This document shows, piece after piece, positions 22,746-31,563 of a stretch of 43,283 nucleotides of DNA. Position 1 is the first letter of the stretch. Every line of letters starts with the position of its first letter. A model generated the notes under the pieces. That model was not told the origin of the DNA. It worked only from the letters and a program-made list of their open reading frames with translations, and did not search any database. The stretch comes from CAG-791 sp002449595 (GTDB lineage: Bacteria; Bacillota; Clostridia; Lachnospirales; Lachnospiraceae), in NCBI GenBank assembly GCA_946539855.1, contig CAMNHV010000015.1, positions 1 through 43,283 of the forward strand, written 5' to 3'. A program made the position numbers and the translations under genes.

Positions 22746-23960
22746 ATGGAGAACGAGAGAGCACTGCAGCCGCAGGCGCTGGAAAACGTTGTCGTACTTG
22801 ACCTGACGCGCGTCGTCGCTGGTCCGTATGCCGGCTCGATCCTGGGCGACTTCGGCGCGAAGGTCATCAAGATCGAAGTGCCCGGCCGCGGCGATGACGC
22901 CAGAGGCTACGGGCCGTACAGAAACGGCGAGAGCGTCTACTACGCCAACCTGAACCACAACAAGAAGGGCATCACGCTGAACCTGAAAGCGGACGAGGGC
23001 AAGGAAGTCTTCAAGAAGCTGGTCGCGAAGGCGGACGTCGTCATCGAGAACTATCGTCCGGGCGTCATGGACAAGCTCGGCCTCGGCTACGATGTACTGA
23101 AGGAGATCAATCCCCGCCTCATCTATGGCGCGGTTTCCGGTTTTGGTTCCTATGGCCCTTATTCCCAGAGACCCGGCTATGACATCATCTCCCAGGCGAT
23201 GGGCGGCCTCATGAGCGTCACCGGCGCAGAAGGCGGCGAAGAGACCCGCTCCGGCAACGCGATGGGCGATATCCTCGGCGGCATGAACCTGGTCATGGGC
23301 GTCGTGATGGCGCTTTATGCGAGAGAGAAGACCGGCAAGGGACAGAGGATCGACGTCTCGCTCGTCGACTCCGTCGTCGCCAGCCTTGAGAACGCTTACA
23401 TCCGCTATTTCGAGTCCGGCAAGCTCCCGGTCCGCATGGGCAACGCTTACGCGTCGATCGCGCCGTACGATTCCTATCAGGCAAAGGACGGCAAGGTCAT
23501 CATCGCCTGCGGCAACCAGAAGCTGTATGAGAAGCTCTGCCGCGAAGTCCTCGACATGGAGTGGATGATCACGGACGAGCGGTTCCTGACGGTTCCGCTG
23601 CGCGTGCAGAACAACAAGATCCAGAAGAAGTACATCGAGGAGTGGACGATGCAGCACACGGTTGCGGAAGTCGTCGACATCATCCTCGGCCACGGCATCC
23701 CGGCCGGCCCGATCAACAACGTCAAGCAGATCGTCGAGGACGACCACATCCGGAACGCCCGCGAGATGTTCATCGAAGTGGATCACCCGAAGATCGGCCC
23801 GATGGTCGTCAACGGCAACCCGATCAAGCTCATGGACATGATGCCTCGCGTGAACTATCCTGCACCGACGCTCGGACAGCATAACGAGGAGATCCTGAAG
23901 GGCTTCATCGGATTATCGGATGAGGAATTCGCAGAACTCGCGGAAAAGAAAGTGATCTAA
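22746..23960 (+). CDS. CaiB/BaiF-family (class III) CoA-transferase
   Basis: The 404-residue enzyme matches family III CoA-transferases: LDLTRVVAGPYAGSILGDFGAKVIKIE at the N-terminus, NKKGITLNLK, VVIENYRPGVMDKLGL, and GNAMGDILGG with the probable catalytic Asp175. It would move CoA from a donor thioester to a carboxylic acid by an aspartyl-CoA intermediate. AGGAGGGAAGA precedes the ATG. The following AtuA-type genes are 44 and 63 bases apart and on the same strand, so this is the first gene of an operon likely to activate the acid brought in by the CitMHS protein. Confidence 0.92.
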   Translation: MENERALQPQALENVVVLDLTRVVAGPYAGSILGDFGAKVIKIEVPGRGDDARGYGPYRNGESVYYANLNHNKKGITLNLKADEGKEVFKKLVAKADVVIENYRPGVMDKLGLGYDVLKEINPRLIYGAVSGFGSYGPYSQRPGYDIISQAMGGLMSVTGAEGGEETRSGNAMGDILGGMNLVMGVVMALYAREKTGKGQRIDVSLVDSVVASLENAYIRYFESGKLPVRMGNAYASIAPYDSYQAKDGKVIIACGNQKLYEKLCREVLDMEWMITDERFLTVPLRVQNNKIQKKYIEEWTMQHTVAEVVDIILGHGIPAGPINNVKQIVEDDHIRNAREMFIEVDHPKIGPMVVNGNPIKLMDMMPRVNYPAPTLGQHNEEILKGFIGLSDEEFAELAEKKVI

Positions 23961-24004
23961 TAGCAAATAAATATTTTAAATAAATTAGAGAAAGGACAAC
24001 AAGC

Positions 24005-25372
24005 ATGAAGAAGATTGCAATCGGAGGCGGCCAGGGCTTCTGGGGCGACTCTCCGGATGCCGCGATCCATATGATCCGCAATGCGGATATCCAGTATATG
24101 GGTTGTGACTATCTGGCGGAGCTGACGCTGTCCATCATGGCCAAGCAGCAGCTGAAGGATCCTTCCAAGGGATTCGCGCCCGATTTCCAGACCCGCATTC
24201 TGAAAGAAGCGGGCAAGGAAGCCTGGCAGAAGAACATCCGCATCTGCACGAACGCCGGCGGCATGAACGTGACCGGCTGTGTGGATGGGATCAAGAACTG
24301 GGCCGAAGGCGAGGACATGAAGGGCTACAAGATCGGCTACGTCCTCGGCGACAATATCAAGGACAAGATCCCGCAGCTCCTCGCGGACGGCTGGACCTTC
24401 CCGAACTTTGACTACGACGGCAATTTTGAAGATATCGTAGACAAGATCTACAACTGCAACGTCTACATCGGCCACGAGGGCATCGAAGGCTGCCTCGAGC
24501 AGGGCGCAGACGTCGTCATCACCGGTCGTGCGGCTGACTCCGCACTGTTCCTCGCTCCGCTGAAGTATGAATTCGGCTGGGCGGCGGATGACTGGGACAA
24601 CCTCGCCAGAGGCATCATGGTCGGCCACATGCTTGAGTGCGGCGGCCAGGGCGCAGGCGGCAACTTCATGTACGACTGGCGCAGCGTTCCGAGAATGGAT
24701 GAGCTCGGATTCCCGATCGCGGAAGTCACGGAAGATACGCTCGAAGTCACGAAGGCTCCCGACTGCGGCGGCCTGATCAGCGAGCAGAGCGTCAAGGAGC
24801 AGTTCCTGTACGAAGTCCACGATCCCGCGAACTACTGGACGCCGGACGTCGACGTCGACATCAGCCAGGCGACCATCACGCAGGTTGGCGACAACCGCGT
24901 GCGCGTCGGCGGCATCAAGGGCAAAAAGAGACCGGACACCTTAAAGCTCTGCGTCGGTTACCACAAGGGCTGGAAGACCGTCAGCATGCTCAGCTTTGCA
25001 TGGCCGGATGCTTACGAGAAGGCTCAGTACTGCGCGGAAGTCATCATGAAGAAGATGCAGCGCCGCGGTATGAAGGCGGACGATATCCATATCAGCTACA
25101 TCGGCCTCAACAGCCTGCATCTGGGCGTTGCGGACATGAGCGAAGAAGCGCTGAAGAACCTCAACGAGTGCGTCCTGCGCATCGCCGTCTTCTCCGAAGA
25201 CAAGAGCGAGTGCGCGAAGATCATTCCCGAGATCTCCCCGCTGCAGCTCAACGGACCTCCAGGAGCATCCTTCTTCGGCGGCCGTTCTCACGTCCAGGAA
25301 GTCATGGCCCTCTGGCCGACGACCGTGCCGCGTGACGTGGTACAGGTGGAGAGCCGCATTCTCACCGTCTGA
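24005..25372 (+). CDS. AtuA-family protein (DUF1446), large part
   Basis: This 455-residue protein matches the core of the acyclic terpene utilisation AtuA family: KKIAIGGGQGFWGDSPDAAI at the start, then RICTNAGGMN, HEGIEGCLEQGADVVITGRAADSALFLAPL, and LECGGQGAGGNF. AtuA of Pseudomonas is needed for citronellol/geraniol breakdown but its reaction is not established, and most anaerobe homologues are not in terpene pathways. Full-length AtuA is about 550-600 residues; here the C-terminal domain is a separate downstream gene. With a CoA-transferase upstream it probably acts on a CoA thioester or on the free branched acid. AGAAAGGAC precedes the ATG. Confidence 0.87.
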   Translation: MKKIAIGGGQGFWGDSPDAAIHMIRNADIQYMGCDYLAELTLSIMAKQQLKDPSKGFAPDFQTRILKEAGKEAWQKNIRICTNAGGMNVTGCVDGIKNWAEGEDMKGYKIGYVLGDNIKDKIPQLLADGWTFPNFDYDGNFEDIVDKIYNCNVYIGHEGIEGCLEQGADVVITGRAADSALFLAPLKYEFGWAADDWDNLARGIMVGHMLECGGQGAGGNFMYDWRSVPRMDELGFPIAEVTEDTLEVTKAPDCGGLISEQSVKEQFLYEVHDPANYWTPDVDVDISQATITQVGDNRVRVGGIKGKKRPDTLKLCVGYHKGWKTVSMLSFAWPDAYEKAQYCAEVIMKKMQRRGMKADDIHISYIGLNSLHLGVADMSEEALKNLNECVLRIAVFSEDKSECAKIIPEISPLQLNGPPGASFFGGRSHVQEVMALWPTTVPRDVVQVESRILTV

Positions 25373-25435
25373 TCACAGACAGGGAAGAGGTTCCGATTCT
25401 GTTCAGGATGTGGAAATTAAGGAAAGGATAATACA

Positions 25436-25765
25436 ATGGCAGAAATCTATCTGAATGATATCGCGCACGGCAGAAGCGGCGACAAGGGCGATACTTCAAA
25501 CGTCTGCGTCTATGCCCGCAAGCCGGAATATTACAAGATCATCGAGCGCGAAGTCACACCGGAGAAGCTGAAAGCATACTTCGGCGACATGGTGAAGGGT
25601 GAGATCACACGCTATGACGTTCCCAGCCTCGGCGGCTTCAACTTCGTGATGAAGCACGCACTGGGCGGCGGCGCGACGATGAGCCTTCGCCTCGACAGCC
25701 TTGGCAAGTCCATGGGCAGCGCGGTCATGCGCATGAAGATCCATGTGGAGGACGGTGAGCTGTAA
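25436..25765 (+). CDS. AtuA C-terminal-domain protein, small subunit
   Basis: The 109-residue product matches the C-terminal domain found in AtuA-type proteins: LNDIAHGRSGDKGDTSNVCVYARKPEYY, then VPSLGGFNFVMKHALGGGATMSLRLDSLGKSMGSAVMRM. It follows the large part by 63 bases with its own AAGGAAAGGA site, so the two would form a two-subunit version of the fused enzyme. It is the last gene of the CoA-transferase operon; a GC-rich hairpin lies after it. Confidence 0.87.
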   Translation: MAEIYLNDIAHGRSGDKGDTSNVCVYARKPEYYKIIEREVTPEKLKAYFGDMVKGEITRYDVPSLGGFNFVMKHALGGGATMSLRLDSLGKSMGSAVMRMKIHVEDGEL

Positions 25766-25818
25766 TACAGCGCACACGGAAGAAAAGGAAGAAAGAAGAA
25801 GTTTGTGGGAAGCAGTTC

Positions 25819-25842
25819 AGGCTGCCGCTGCGGCGGCGGCCT
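25819..25842 (+). terminator. hairpin between the AtuA and VWA operons
   Basis: AGGCTGCCGC pairs imperfectly with GCGGCGGCCT. It is followed only by GTTCTG, so it is a weak terminator, but its position between unrelated operons supports the role. Confidence 0.45.
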
Positions 25843-25876
25843 GTTCTGCGCTAAGCAAAGCTAAAACGGGTATACC

Positions 25877-27331
25877 ATGGCGGAGCAGTCATCCGAATAC
25901 AGGAACAGGCAGCAGCAATGCCTGAAAATATGGGAACTCGCGAGAGAGCAGGTGCTGTCGGCGTTTCATTTTCTGGTGAACGCGACCGCGAGGCTCTCTT
26001 TTGTTTCCGCGGACGCGGCGGGCAGCATGCCGCTGACGGACGGACGCAGCGTCTTCTACAACGAGGAGGAGCTGCTGAGATCCTTTTCCGCGGATCCGGA
26101 GTCGCCGGCAGGCACGCTGATGCACATGCTCCTGCACTGCCTGTTCGGGCACCCGTACCGGAAGCAGATCGCGGACTCGGAGCTCTGGGACGCGGCCTGC
26201 GACATCGCGGTCGGCAAGATCATCGCGGACCTGTCCGCGGACGGCGGGATGGGAGATGCCTTCCGGCCGGCGGACGCGCACGAGGAGGACATCTTCTTCC
26301 GCGTGGGCAGCCGCGCGCCGCACATGACCGCGGAGGAGATCTACAACGCGGTCGTCAGCGACGCCTCCGCGCGGGAGGAGATCCTGCGCTGGCGCGAGCT
26401 CTTCATGCGCGACGACCACAGCCTGTGGACTTCCCGTGCGAAGTCCGGGAGGAAAAAGGTTCGCGGCGGCGTCCTCATCGCTGTTCCGGACGAGACGGAC
26501 GACGAGGACACGCAGCAGGAGACCGGCCCCGGAAAAGGGGACGAGGACGAACTCGCGGCAGAGATGGAGCAGCGGGACGTGGAGGCCCTGAAGCGCGAGT
26601 GGCAGAAGCTCGCGCGGCAGGCGCAGATGGAGCTCACGTCGTTCCAGAACCGGTTCGGGCACAAGGCCGGCCGCTTCGTGGACCAGCTGCAGCCGATCCT
26701 GTGGCAGGAGATCGACTACGGCGAATTCCTGCGGAACTTCGGCGCGGAGCAGGAGATCCTGCACGTCTCGGACGAGGCCTTCGACATCGCCTACTACAAG
26801 TACGGACTGGAGATCTACGGCAACATTCCTCTGATCGAGCCGCTGGAATACGCGGAAGAGCACAGGATCCGGACGTTCGTCATCGCGATCGACACGTCGG
26901 GCAGCGTGCAGGGCGACATCGTGCAGAGCTTCCTCCAGAAGACCTGCGACGTGCTGCGCTCGACGACTTCCTTCACCCGCAGGGTGGACATCCTGCTGAT
27001 GCAGTGCGACGCACAGGTCCAGAGCGTGACGCGCATCAAGGACATGGATGAGCTGGAGGACGTCATTAAGGACCTCCGCCTGCGCGGCTTCGGCGGGACG
27101 GATTTCCGCCCGGTCTTCTCCTACGTTCAGCAGCTGCGGGACGAGGGAAAGATGGAGAAGCCTGACGGGCTCCTGTATTTCACGGACGGCGTCGGCGAGT
27201 ATCCGGCCGCGGCGCCGGACTACAAGACCGCGTTCATCTTCAACCGGGACGACCACATCAGCCCGCGCGTGCCCTCCTGGGCGATCCGCGCGGTGCTCTC
27301 CACGGACACGATCAAACTGCTGGGACAATAA
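25877..27331 (+). CDS. DUF2201/VWA-like domain protein
   Basis: This 484-residue cytoplasmic protein has two parts. The N-terminal half (about 1-200) resembles the DUF2201 putative metallopeptidase domain, with the His-rich motif HMLLHCLFGHPYR around residue 83. A charged linker follows, then a C-terminal von Willebrand factor A-like domain (about 330-484) with the metal-site start AIDTSGSV (Asp339), RGFGGTDF and LLYFTDG. Such proteins are typical partners of MoxR-type AAA+ ATPases, and the next gene encodes one. By analogy with RavA-ViaA and other MoxR-VWA pairs it may help assemble or remodel a metal-dependent complex. The ATG has only a weak ribosome site. Confidence 0.85.
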   Translation: MAEQSSEYRNRQQQCLKIWELAREQVLSAFHFLVNATARLSFVSADAAGSMPLTDGRSVFYNEEELLRSFSADPESPAGTLMHMLLHCLFGHPYRKQIADSELWDAACDIAVGKIIADLSADGGMGDAFRPADAHEEDIFFRVGSRAPHMTAEEIYNAVVSDASAREEILRWRELFMRDDHSLWTSRAKSGRKKVRGGVLIAVPDETDDEDTQQETGPGKGDEDELAAEMEQRDVEALKREWQKLARQAQMELTSFQNRFGHKAGRFVDQLQPILWQEIDYGEFLRNFGAEQEILHVSDEAFDIAYYKYGLEIYGNIPLIEPLEYAEEHRIRTFVIAIDTSGSVQGDIVQSFLQKTCDVLRSTTSFTRRVDILLMQCDAQVQSVTRIKDMDELEDVIKDLRLRGFGGTDFRPVFSYVQQLRDEGKMEKPDGLLYFTDGVGEYPAAAPDYKTAFIFNRDDHISPRVPSWAIRAVLSTDTIKLLGQ

Positions 27332-27343
27332 AAGTTGAGGAGT

Positions 27344-27379
27344 AGTTTGAAAGCACTGCCGATGCAGCACTTTCAAACT
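27344..27379 (+). promoter_or_regulatory. inverted repeat between VWA and MoxR genes
   Basis: AGTTTGAAAG (27344-27353) pairs perfectly with CTTTCAAACT (27370-27379); an inner TGC-CGAT-GCA extends the structure. No T tract follows. It could be an mRNA hairpin that sets the ratio of the two proteins, or an operator. Confidence 0.6.
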
Positions 27380-27459
27380 GCACCAACGGCGCTGACACGC
27401 CGGGTGCCGCATTCGGCAAAACCGCATTCACGGATTTTGCCCAAACGAGGAAATAATAT

Positions 27460-28818
27460 ATGAACATCGCAACCGCAAAAGAACAGATCAAAAACGCAGT
27501 GCGGATCTATCTGCAGAAGAACGCGGACGGCTCCTACCAGATCCCGGTCGTGCACCAGCGCCCGGTCTTTGTGATGGGCCCCCCCGGACTGGGAAAAACA
27601 GCCATCATGCAGCAGATCGCGGATGAAATGGGACTGGGCCTCGTGAGCTACTCAATGACGCACCACACGAGGCAGAGCGCGCTCGGCCTGCCGGTCATCG
27701 TGGACCGGGAGTTCGACGGCACGCATTACCAGGTGAGCGAGTACACGATGAGTGAGATCCTCGCGAGCGTCTACGACTGCATGCGGGAGACCGGGAAGCG
27801 GGAGGGCATCCTCTTCCTCGACGAGATCAACTGCGTCAGTGAGACGCTGTCGCCGGCGATGCTGCTTTTCCTGCAGTATAAGGTGTTCGGCGGACACCAG
27901 GTCCCGCCGGGATGGGTCATCGTGACCGCCGGCAACCCGCCGCGCTTCAACAAGAGCGCGCACGAGCTCGACGCCGCGACCAGGGACCGCCTGAAGGTCA
28001 TGAACATCGAGCCGGATTACGCAGCATTCAAGGAATACGCGATCCGCAACGGCGTGCAGCGCTGCGTGATCAGCTATCTCGACATCCGCCCCGACGATTT
28101 CTACAAGATGACGACGCAGGTGAACGGCATGAACGTCGTGACGCCCCGCGCGTGGGAGGACCTCTCCGAGATGATCCGCTACCACGAGATGCTCGGGATC
28201 CCCGTCACGGACGCGCTCGTCTCCCAGTATCTCCAGGATCCGGACACGGCGCGCGATTTCGCGCTCTATTACCAGCTCTACCAGAAGTACAAGAAGGCAT
28301 GGCAGACCGACCGCATCCTGCAGGGCCTGTACGACGAGGAAGTCCTCGACGAGGCGAAGGAAGCGCGCACGGACGAGCGCATCACGCTGGTCGGCCTCCT
28401 GCTCGAGCAGGTCACGGGCGACATGGACCTGTGCGTGAAAAAGCATGATGACCTGGCGGGGCAGGTTGCTGCCCTGAAGGCACAGCGCGCGAAGATGGAC
28501 GCCAGGGCGGCGGAGGAAGGCCTTCCTTCCGAGACGGAGTGGACACAGCGCAGGGACGCGGTCCGCGCGGAGACGGCGCAGCTGCAGTCCGAGGTCGCGC
28601 GCACGCAGCAGGAGATCGGAAACATGCTGCGCTTCCTGAAGGATGCTTTTGGAAAAGGACTTGAGCTCTCGATCGCGGTCAATGACCTGTCCGTGTCACG
28701 CCGCGCGACGGCGTTTATCGGCCAGTTCCTCAGCATGGACTACTTTGAGGAGAGCAGGGAACTGCTCCTGCACAAGCGGGAGGAGGATCTGCTCCGGGAG
28801 ATCCGGATCGAGCTTTGA
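27460..28818 (+). CDS. MoxR-type AAA+ ATPase
   Basis: This 452-residue ATPase has a Walker A motif GPPGLGKTA (about residues 40-48), Walker B ILFLDEINC, and a sensor-1 VTAGNPPRFN, as in the MoxR/AAA_5 group. The C-terminal third (about 325-390) is a long charged helical, probably coiled-coil, segment not seen in minimal MoxR proteins. MoxR ATPases work with VWA-domain partners to remodel protein complexes; the upstream gene encodes such a partner. GAGGAAA precedes the ATG. The LRR gene starts 42 bases after the stop, so the three are likely co-transcribed. Confidence 0.9.
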   Translation: MNIATAKEQIKNAVRIYLQKNADGSYQIPVVHQRPVFVMGPPGLGKTAIMQQIADEMGLGLVSYSMTHHTRQSALGLPVIVDREFDGTHYQVSEYTMSEILASVYDCMRETGKREGILFLDEINCVSETLSPAMLLFLQYKVFGGHQVPPGWVIVTAGNPPRFNKSAHELDAATRDRLKVMNIEPDYAAFKEYAIRNGVQRCVISYLDIRPDDFYKMTTQVNGMNVVTPRAWEDLSEMIRYHEMLGIPVTDALVSQYLQDPDTARDFALYYQLYQKYKKAWQTDRILQGLYDEEVLDEAKEARTDERITLVGLLLEQVTGDMDLCVKKHDDLAGQVAALKAQRAKMDARAAEEGLPSETEWTQRRDAVRAETAQLQSEVARTQQEIGNMLRFLKDAFGKGLELSIAVNDLSVSRRATAFIGQFLSMDYFEESRELLLHKREEDLLREIRIEL

Positions 28819-28860
28819 CAGAGCACAGGCTCAGTGAGACAGAGGATGGGACGCTGACCA

Positions 28861-30081
28861 ATGAATGAAGGCAGATATACAGAGAACGCGGACGGGACGC
28901 TGACCCTGGTCCGTTGGCCCAGAACGAAGGAGGCGGCGGTGATCCCCGCGCAGGTCGAAGGCCGCGCGGTGACGCGGATCGCGCCGATGGCCTTCGCGCC
29001 GTTCCATATGGAGGAGAAGGACTTTGTCTCCGGCTTCCGCCCGCCCTACAGCTTCAACATGTTCATCCTGATGTCGGGCGGCAAGGTGACGCACGAGAAG
29101 ACGGATGAGGGCGGCCCGGAGGAGGTCGTGCTCCCCGACACGGTCCGGGAGATCGGCGCGTACGCGTTCTGGCACTGCCACAACCTGAAGAAGGTGAACG
29201 TCCCCGCCGGCGTAAAACTGATCCGCGCCGGGACGTTCGGCGAGTGCGTGAACCTGAAGAAAGTATCGCTTCCGGACTCGCTCATCGCGGTCGGACTCTG
29301 CGACGAAGGCGCCTTGCAGGACCGGGTGCAGAACTGCATCTCCGGCGAGATGCTGCGCGGCATGCCGGACGTCGGCGCGTTCTACGCGTGCCACAGCCTG
29401 AAGGAGCTCGTCCTTCCGGAGAGCCTGCGTGTGCTGGGGGCGCACACCTTTAACAGCAGCGGGCTGGTGAAGCTCAGGATCGCGACGAAAGAAGCTTTTC
29501 CCGGAAAGGAGAAGGCGAGGGCGGCGGATGCGGACTACGCGATCGCGGACAACGCGTTCGACCACGCCGCGTCGCTGCAGTGGATGGACAAGCTGGACAG
29601 GAGCGGCAGGACCGCTTACCGGATCGGGCTTCCCGCCGCGCGGGACAAGATCCTGATCGCGGACCGGACGTTCGGGCGGCTGTCACACATCCCGAAGGAC
29701 TTCTTCACGGAGAAGGCGGTCTACTTCGACCAGCTGGCGCAGGAGGTGTTCCGGCTCGACTTTTCCGCGCGGATGGCGCTGGGACGGCTGCGCTATGACG
29801 GGGCGCTCCTGCCGGAGTACCGGGCGTGGTACATCCGCCTGCTCATCGACCACTTCGCGCAGGCGCCGCAGTTCATGCCGGAGGACCCGAAGCAGCCGGA
29901 TCCGTTCGCGGCGCTGTTTTCGGCGCTGATGGAGACGGGCGACCTGACGGCGGGCGACGTGAGCAGCCTGATCCGGACCGCGGGGGAGGAGCACCTCTCA
30001 TCCGCGCTGCTGAATGAGATGATGCGGGTGCGGACGGAGAGCTTTTCCATGGCGACCGGGTTTGAGGATCTGGAGATCTGA
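28861..30081 (+). CDS. leucine-rich repeat protein (BspA-like LRR_5 type)
   Basis: The 406-residue protein has several BspA-type leucine-rich repeats in its first 220 residues, with the pattern VVLPDTVREIGAYAFWHCHNLKKVNVPAGVK and similar units reading LPxSLxxxGxxxFxxCxxLKxV. The C-terminal half is a helical domain with no recognised family. It has no signal peptide or anchor, unlike secreted BspA proteins, so it should be cytoplasmic and may serve as the substrate-recognition or scaffold member of the upstream MoxR-VWA pair. The ATG at 28861 has no strong ribosome site, consistent with coupling to the upstream gene. Confidence 0.85.
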   Translation: MNEGRYTENADGTLTLVRWPRTKEAAVIPAQVEGRAVTRIAPMAFAPFHMEEKDFVSGFRPPYSFNMFILMSGGKVTHEKTDEGGPEEVVLPDTVREIGAYAFWHCHNLKKVNVPAGVKLIRAGTFGECVNLKKVSLPDSLIAVGLCDEGALQDRVQNCISGEMLRGMPDVGAFYACHSLKELVLPESLRVLGAHTFNSSGLVKLRIATKEAFPGKEKARAADADYAIADNAFDHAASLQWMDKLDRSGRTAYRIGLPAARDKILIADRTFGRLSHIPKDFFTEKAVYFDQLAQEVFRLDFSARMALGRLRYDGALLPEYRAWYIRLLIDHFAQAPQFMPEDPKQPDPFAALFSALMETGDLTAGDVSSLIRTAGEEHLSSALLNEMMRVRTESFSMATGFEDLEI

Positions 30082-30290
30082 AGATATTCCGGACGGCGGG
30101 CAAGGCCGCATGCAGGTCCTGCTCCACAGGCTGTGGGAACAGCCGCATAGATAGTATTCGGGAATTTGTGTTTTGGGCGAGGATAGAATATACTTGTTTT
30201 TGCAGATATACGATTTTGACGGATCATAAAGGCGTGGCAGCGGCTGCCGCCGCGTGCGGGTCCGTATTTCAGAACATGGGAGAGGCATAA

Positions 30291-30443
30291 ATGGAGCAGG
30301 GAGCGAACATCGGCGTGATCATCGCCATTGCGGCATTCGGTGTGATGGTGCTTATTGCGGTCATTGCCGCGGTCATTGCGGCGGCGGCTGTCAGCAGCGC
30401 GGCGAGCAGCGACACCACCTTAAAGGGCGATGACGAGAACTGA
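30291..30443 (+). CDS. small single-pass membrane protein
   Basis: A 50-residue product starts at ATG 30291 with GGGAGAGG well placed upstream. It has a short N-terminus, one strongly hydrophobic helix (about residues 7-36, rich in Ile, Val and Ala) and a polar, acidic tail ending in GDDEN. No family is recognised. It lies about 210 bases after the LRR gene and may be an independent unit; the 30082-30290 gap shows no other coding sequence. Confidence 0.6.
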   Translation: MEQGANIGVIIAIAAFGVMVLIAVIAAVIAAAAVSSAASSDTTLKGDDEN

Positions 30444-30555
30444 CAACGGTTCATATAGTGCGGCGCGTCCGGCTTTCGTGCTCAGAGTGACAGGCGCGGC
30501 GATCACGCGCTGAAAGACAGATGCAGTTTTCTCGCAGCGGCGGGATGATGAGAGA

Positions 30556-30583
30556 AGCAGGACGGCCATCCGCCCTGCTTTTT
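30556..30583 (+). terminator. terminator before hslO
   Basis: AGCAGG and CCTGCT (with inner CGG/CCG) form a hairpin directly followed by TTTTTC. It is a standard intrinsic terminator for the small membrane protein transcript. Confidence 0.85.
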
Positions 30584-30612
30584 CAGATAGAGCAGGCAGG
30601 AGGCAGTAATTA

Positions 30613-31500
30613 ATGAGTGATTATATGGTCCGCGGCGTGGCGGCAAATGAGCAGCTGCGCGTATTCGCGGTGACGACGAGAGAACTCGTGGAGGAGGCCA
30701 GGAAGGCGCACGGCACGACGCCGGTCGCGACGGCGGCCCTGGGCCGCACGATGAGCGCGGCGCTGATGATGGCGTACATGCTGAAGGGGGAAAAGGACCT
30801 TCTGACGATTCAGTTTGACGGAGACGGGCCGCTGCAGGGCATCGTCGTCACGGCGGACAGCCACGGAGGCGTCAAGGGATATGTGAAGAACCCGCTGGTG
30901 ATGCTGCCCCTGAAGGAGGACGGCCACCTGAACGTCGGCGGCGCCGTCGGGCGCGGGACGCTCACGGTCATCCGCGACCTGAACATGAAGGACAGCTACG
31001 CGGGACAGACGCCGATCTACTCCGGCGAGATCGCCGAGGACATCACGCATTACTTCGCGGAGTCCGAGCAGATCCCTTCCTCCGTGGGCTTGGGCGTCCT
31101 GGTGGACACAGACCACTCCGTGCTCTGTGCGGGCGGATTTATCGTGCAGGTCATGCCGTTTGCGGACGACGCGGTGATCACGAAGCTGGAGGAGAACCTG
31201 AAGCACATCCCGTACGTCACGGACATGCAGCGCGAAGGAGCCTCTCCGGAGGACATGCTGCGGCGCGTGCTGGAAGGCTTCGACCTGGAGATCCTGGAGA
31301 CGAAGCCGGTCCGCTTTTTCTGCAACTGCACCAGGGAGCGCACCGAGCGGGCGCTGATGCTGCTCGGAGAGGACGAGCTCTCCGAGATTGCGAAGCAGAA
31401 GGAGGGCACGACGCTCACCTGTCAGTTCTGCGGAAAGAAATACCACTACAGTGCGGAGGAGATCCTCGCGCTGCGGGAGGAAGTATCCCGCCAGTCATAG
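30613..31500 (+). CDS. hslO: Hsp33 redox-regulated chaperonin
   Basis: The 295-residue protein matches Hsp33: the N-terminal fold (VRGVAANEQLRVFAVTTRELVEEAR, then GRTMSAALMMAYMLKGEKDLLTIQFDGDGPL) and a C-terminal zinc site with Cys237-x-Cys239 and Cys270-xx-Cys273. Oxidation releases zinc and turns the protein into an ATP-independent holdase. GGAGG precedes the ATG. It is monocistronic, between two intrinsic terminators. It adds to the oxidative-stress functions in the window alongside OhrR and thioredoxin. Confidence 0.96.
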   Translation: MSDYMVRGVAANEQLRVFAVTTRELVEEARKAHGTTPVATAALGRTMSAALMMAYMLKGEKDLLTIQFDGDGPLQGIVVTADSHGGVKGYVKNPLVMLPLKEDGHLNVGGAVGRGTLTVIRDLNMKDSYAGQTPIYSGEIAEDITHYFAESEQIPSSVGLGVLVDTDHSVLCAGGFIVQVMPFADDAVITKLEENLKHIPYVTDMQREGASPEDMLRRVLEGFDLEILETKPVRFFCNCTRERTERALMLLGEDELSEIAKQKEGTTLTCQFCGKKYHYSAEEILALREEVSRQS

Positions 31501-31531
31501 TTCATAATTATTCTCTGGTTTTCGGTGCATG

Positions 31532-31563
31532 GCCGGCGCGAACAGCGCCGGCTGTTTTTTTCC
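31532..31563 (+). terminator. terminator after hslO
   Basis: GCCGGCGC, a five-base loop and GCGCCGGC form a perfect stem followed by TGTTTTTTT. It is a textbook intrinsic terminator. Confidence 0.92.
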
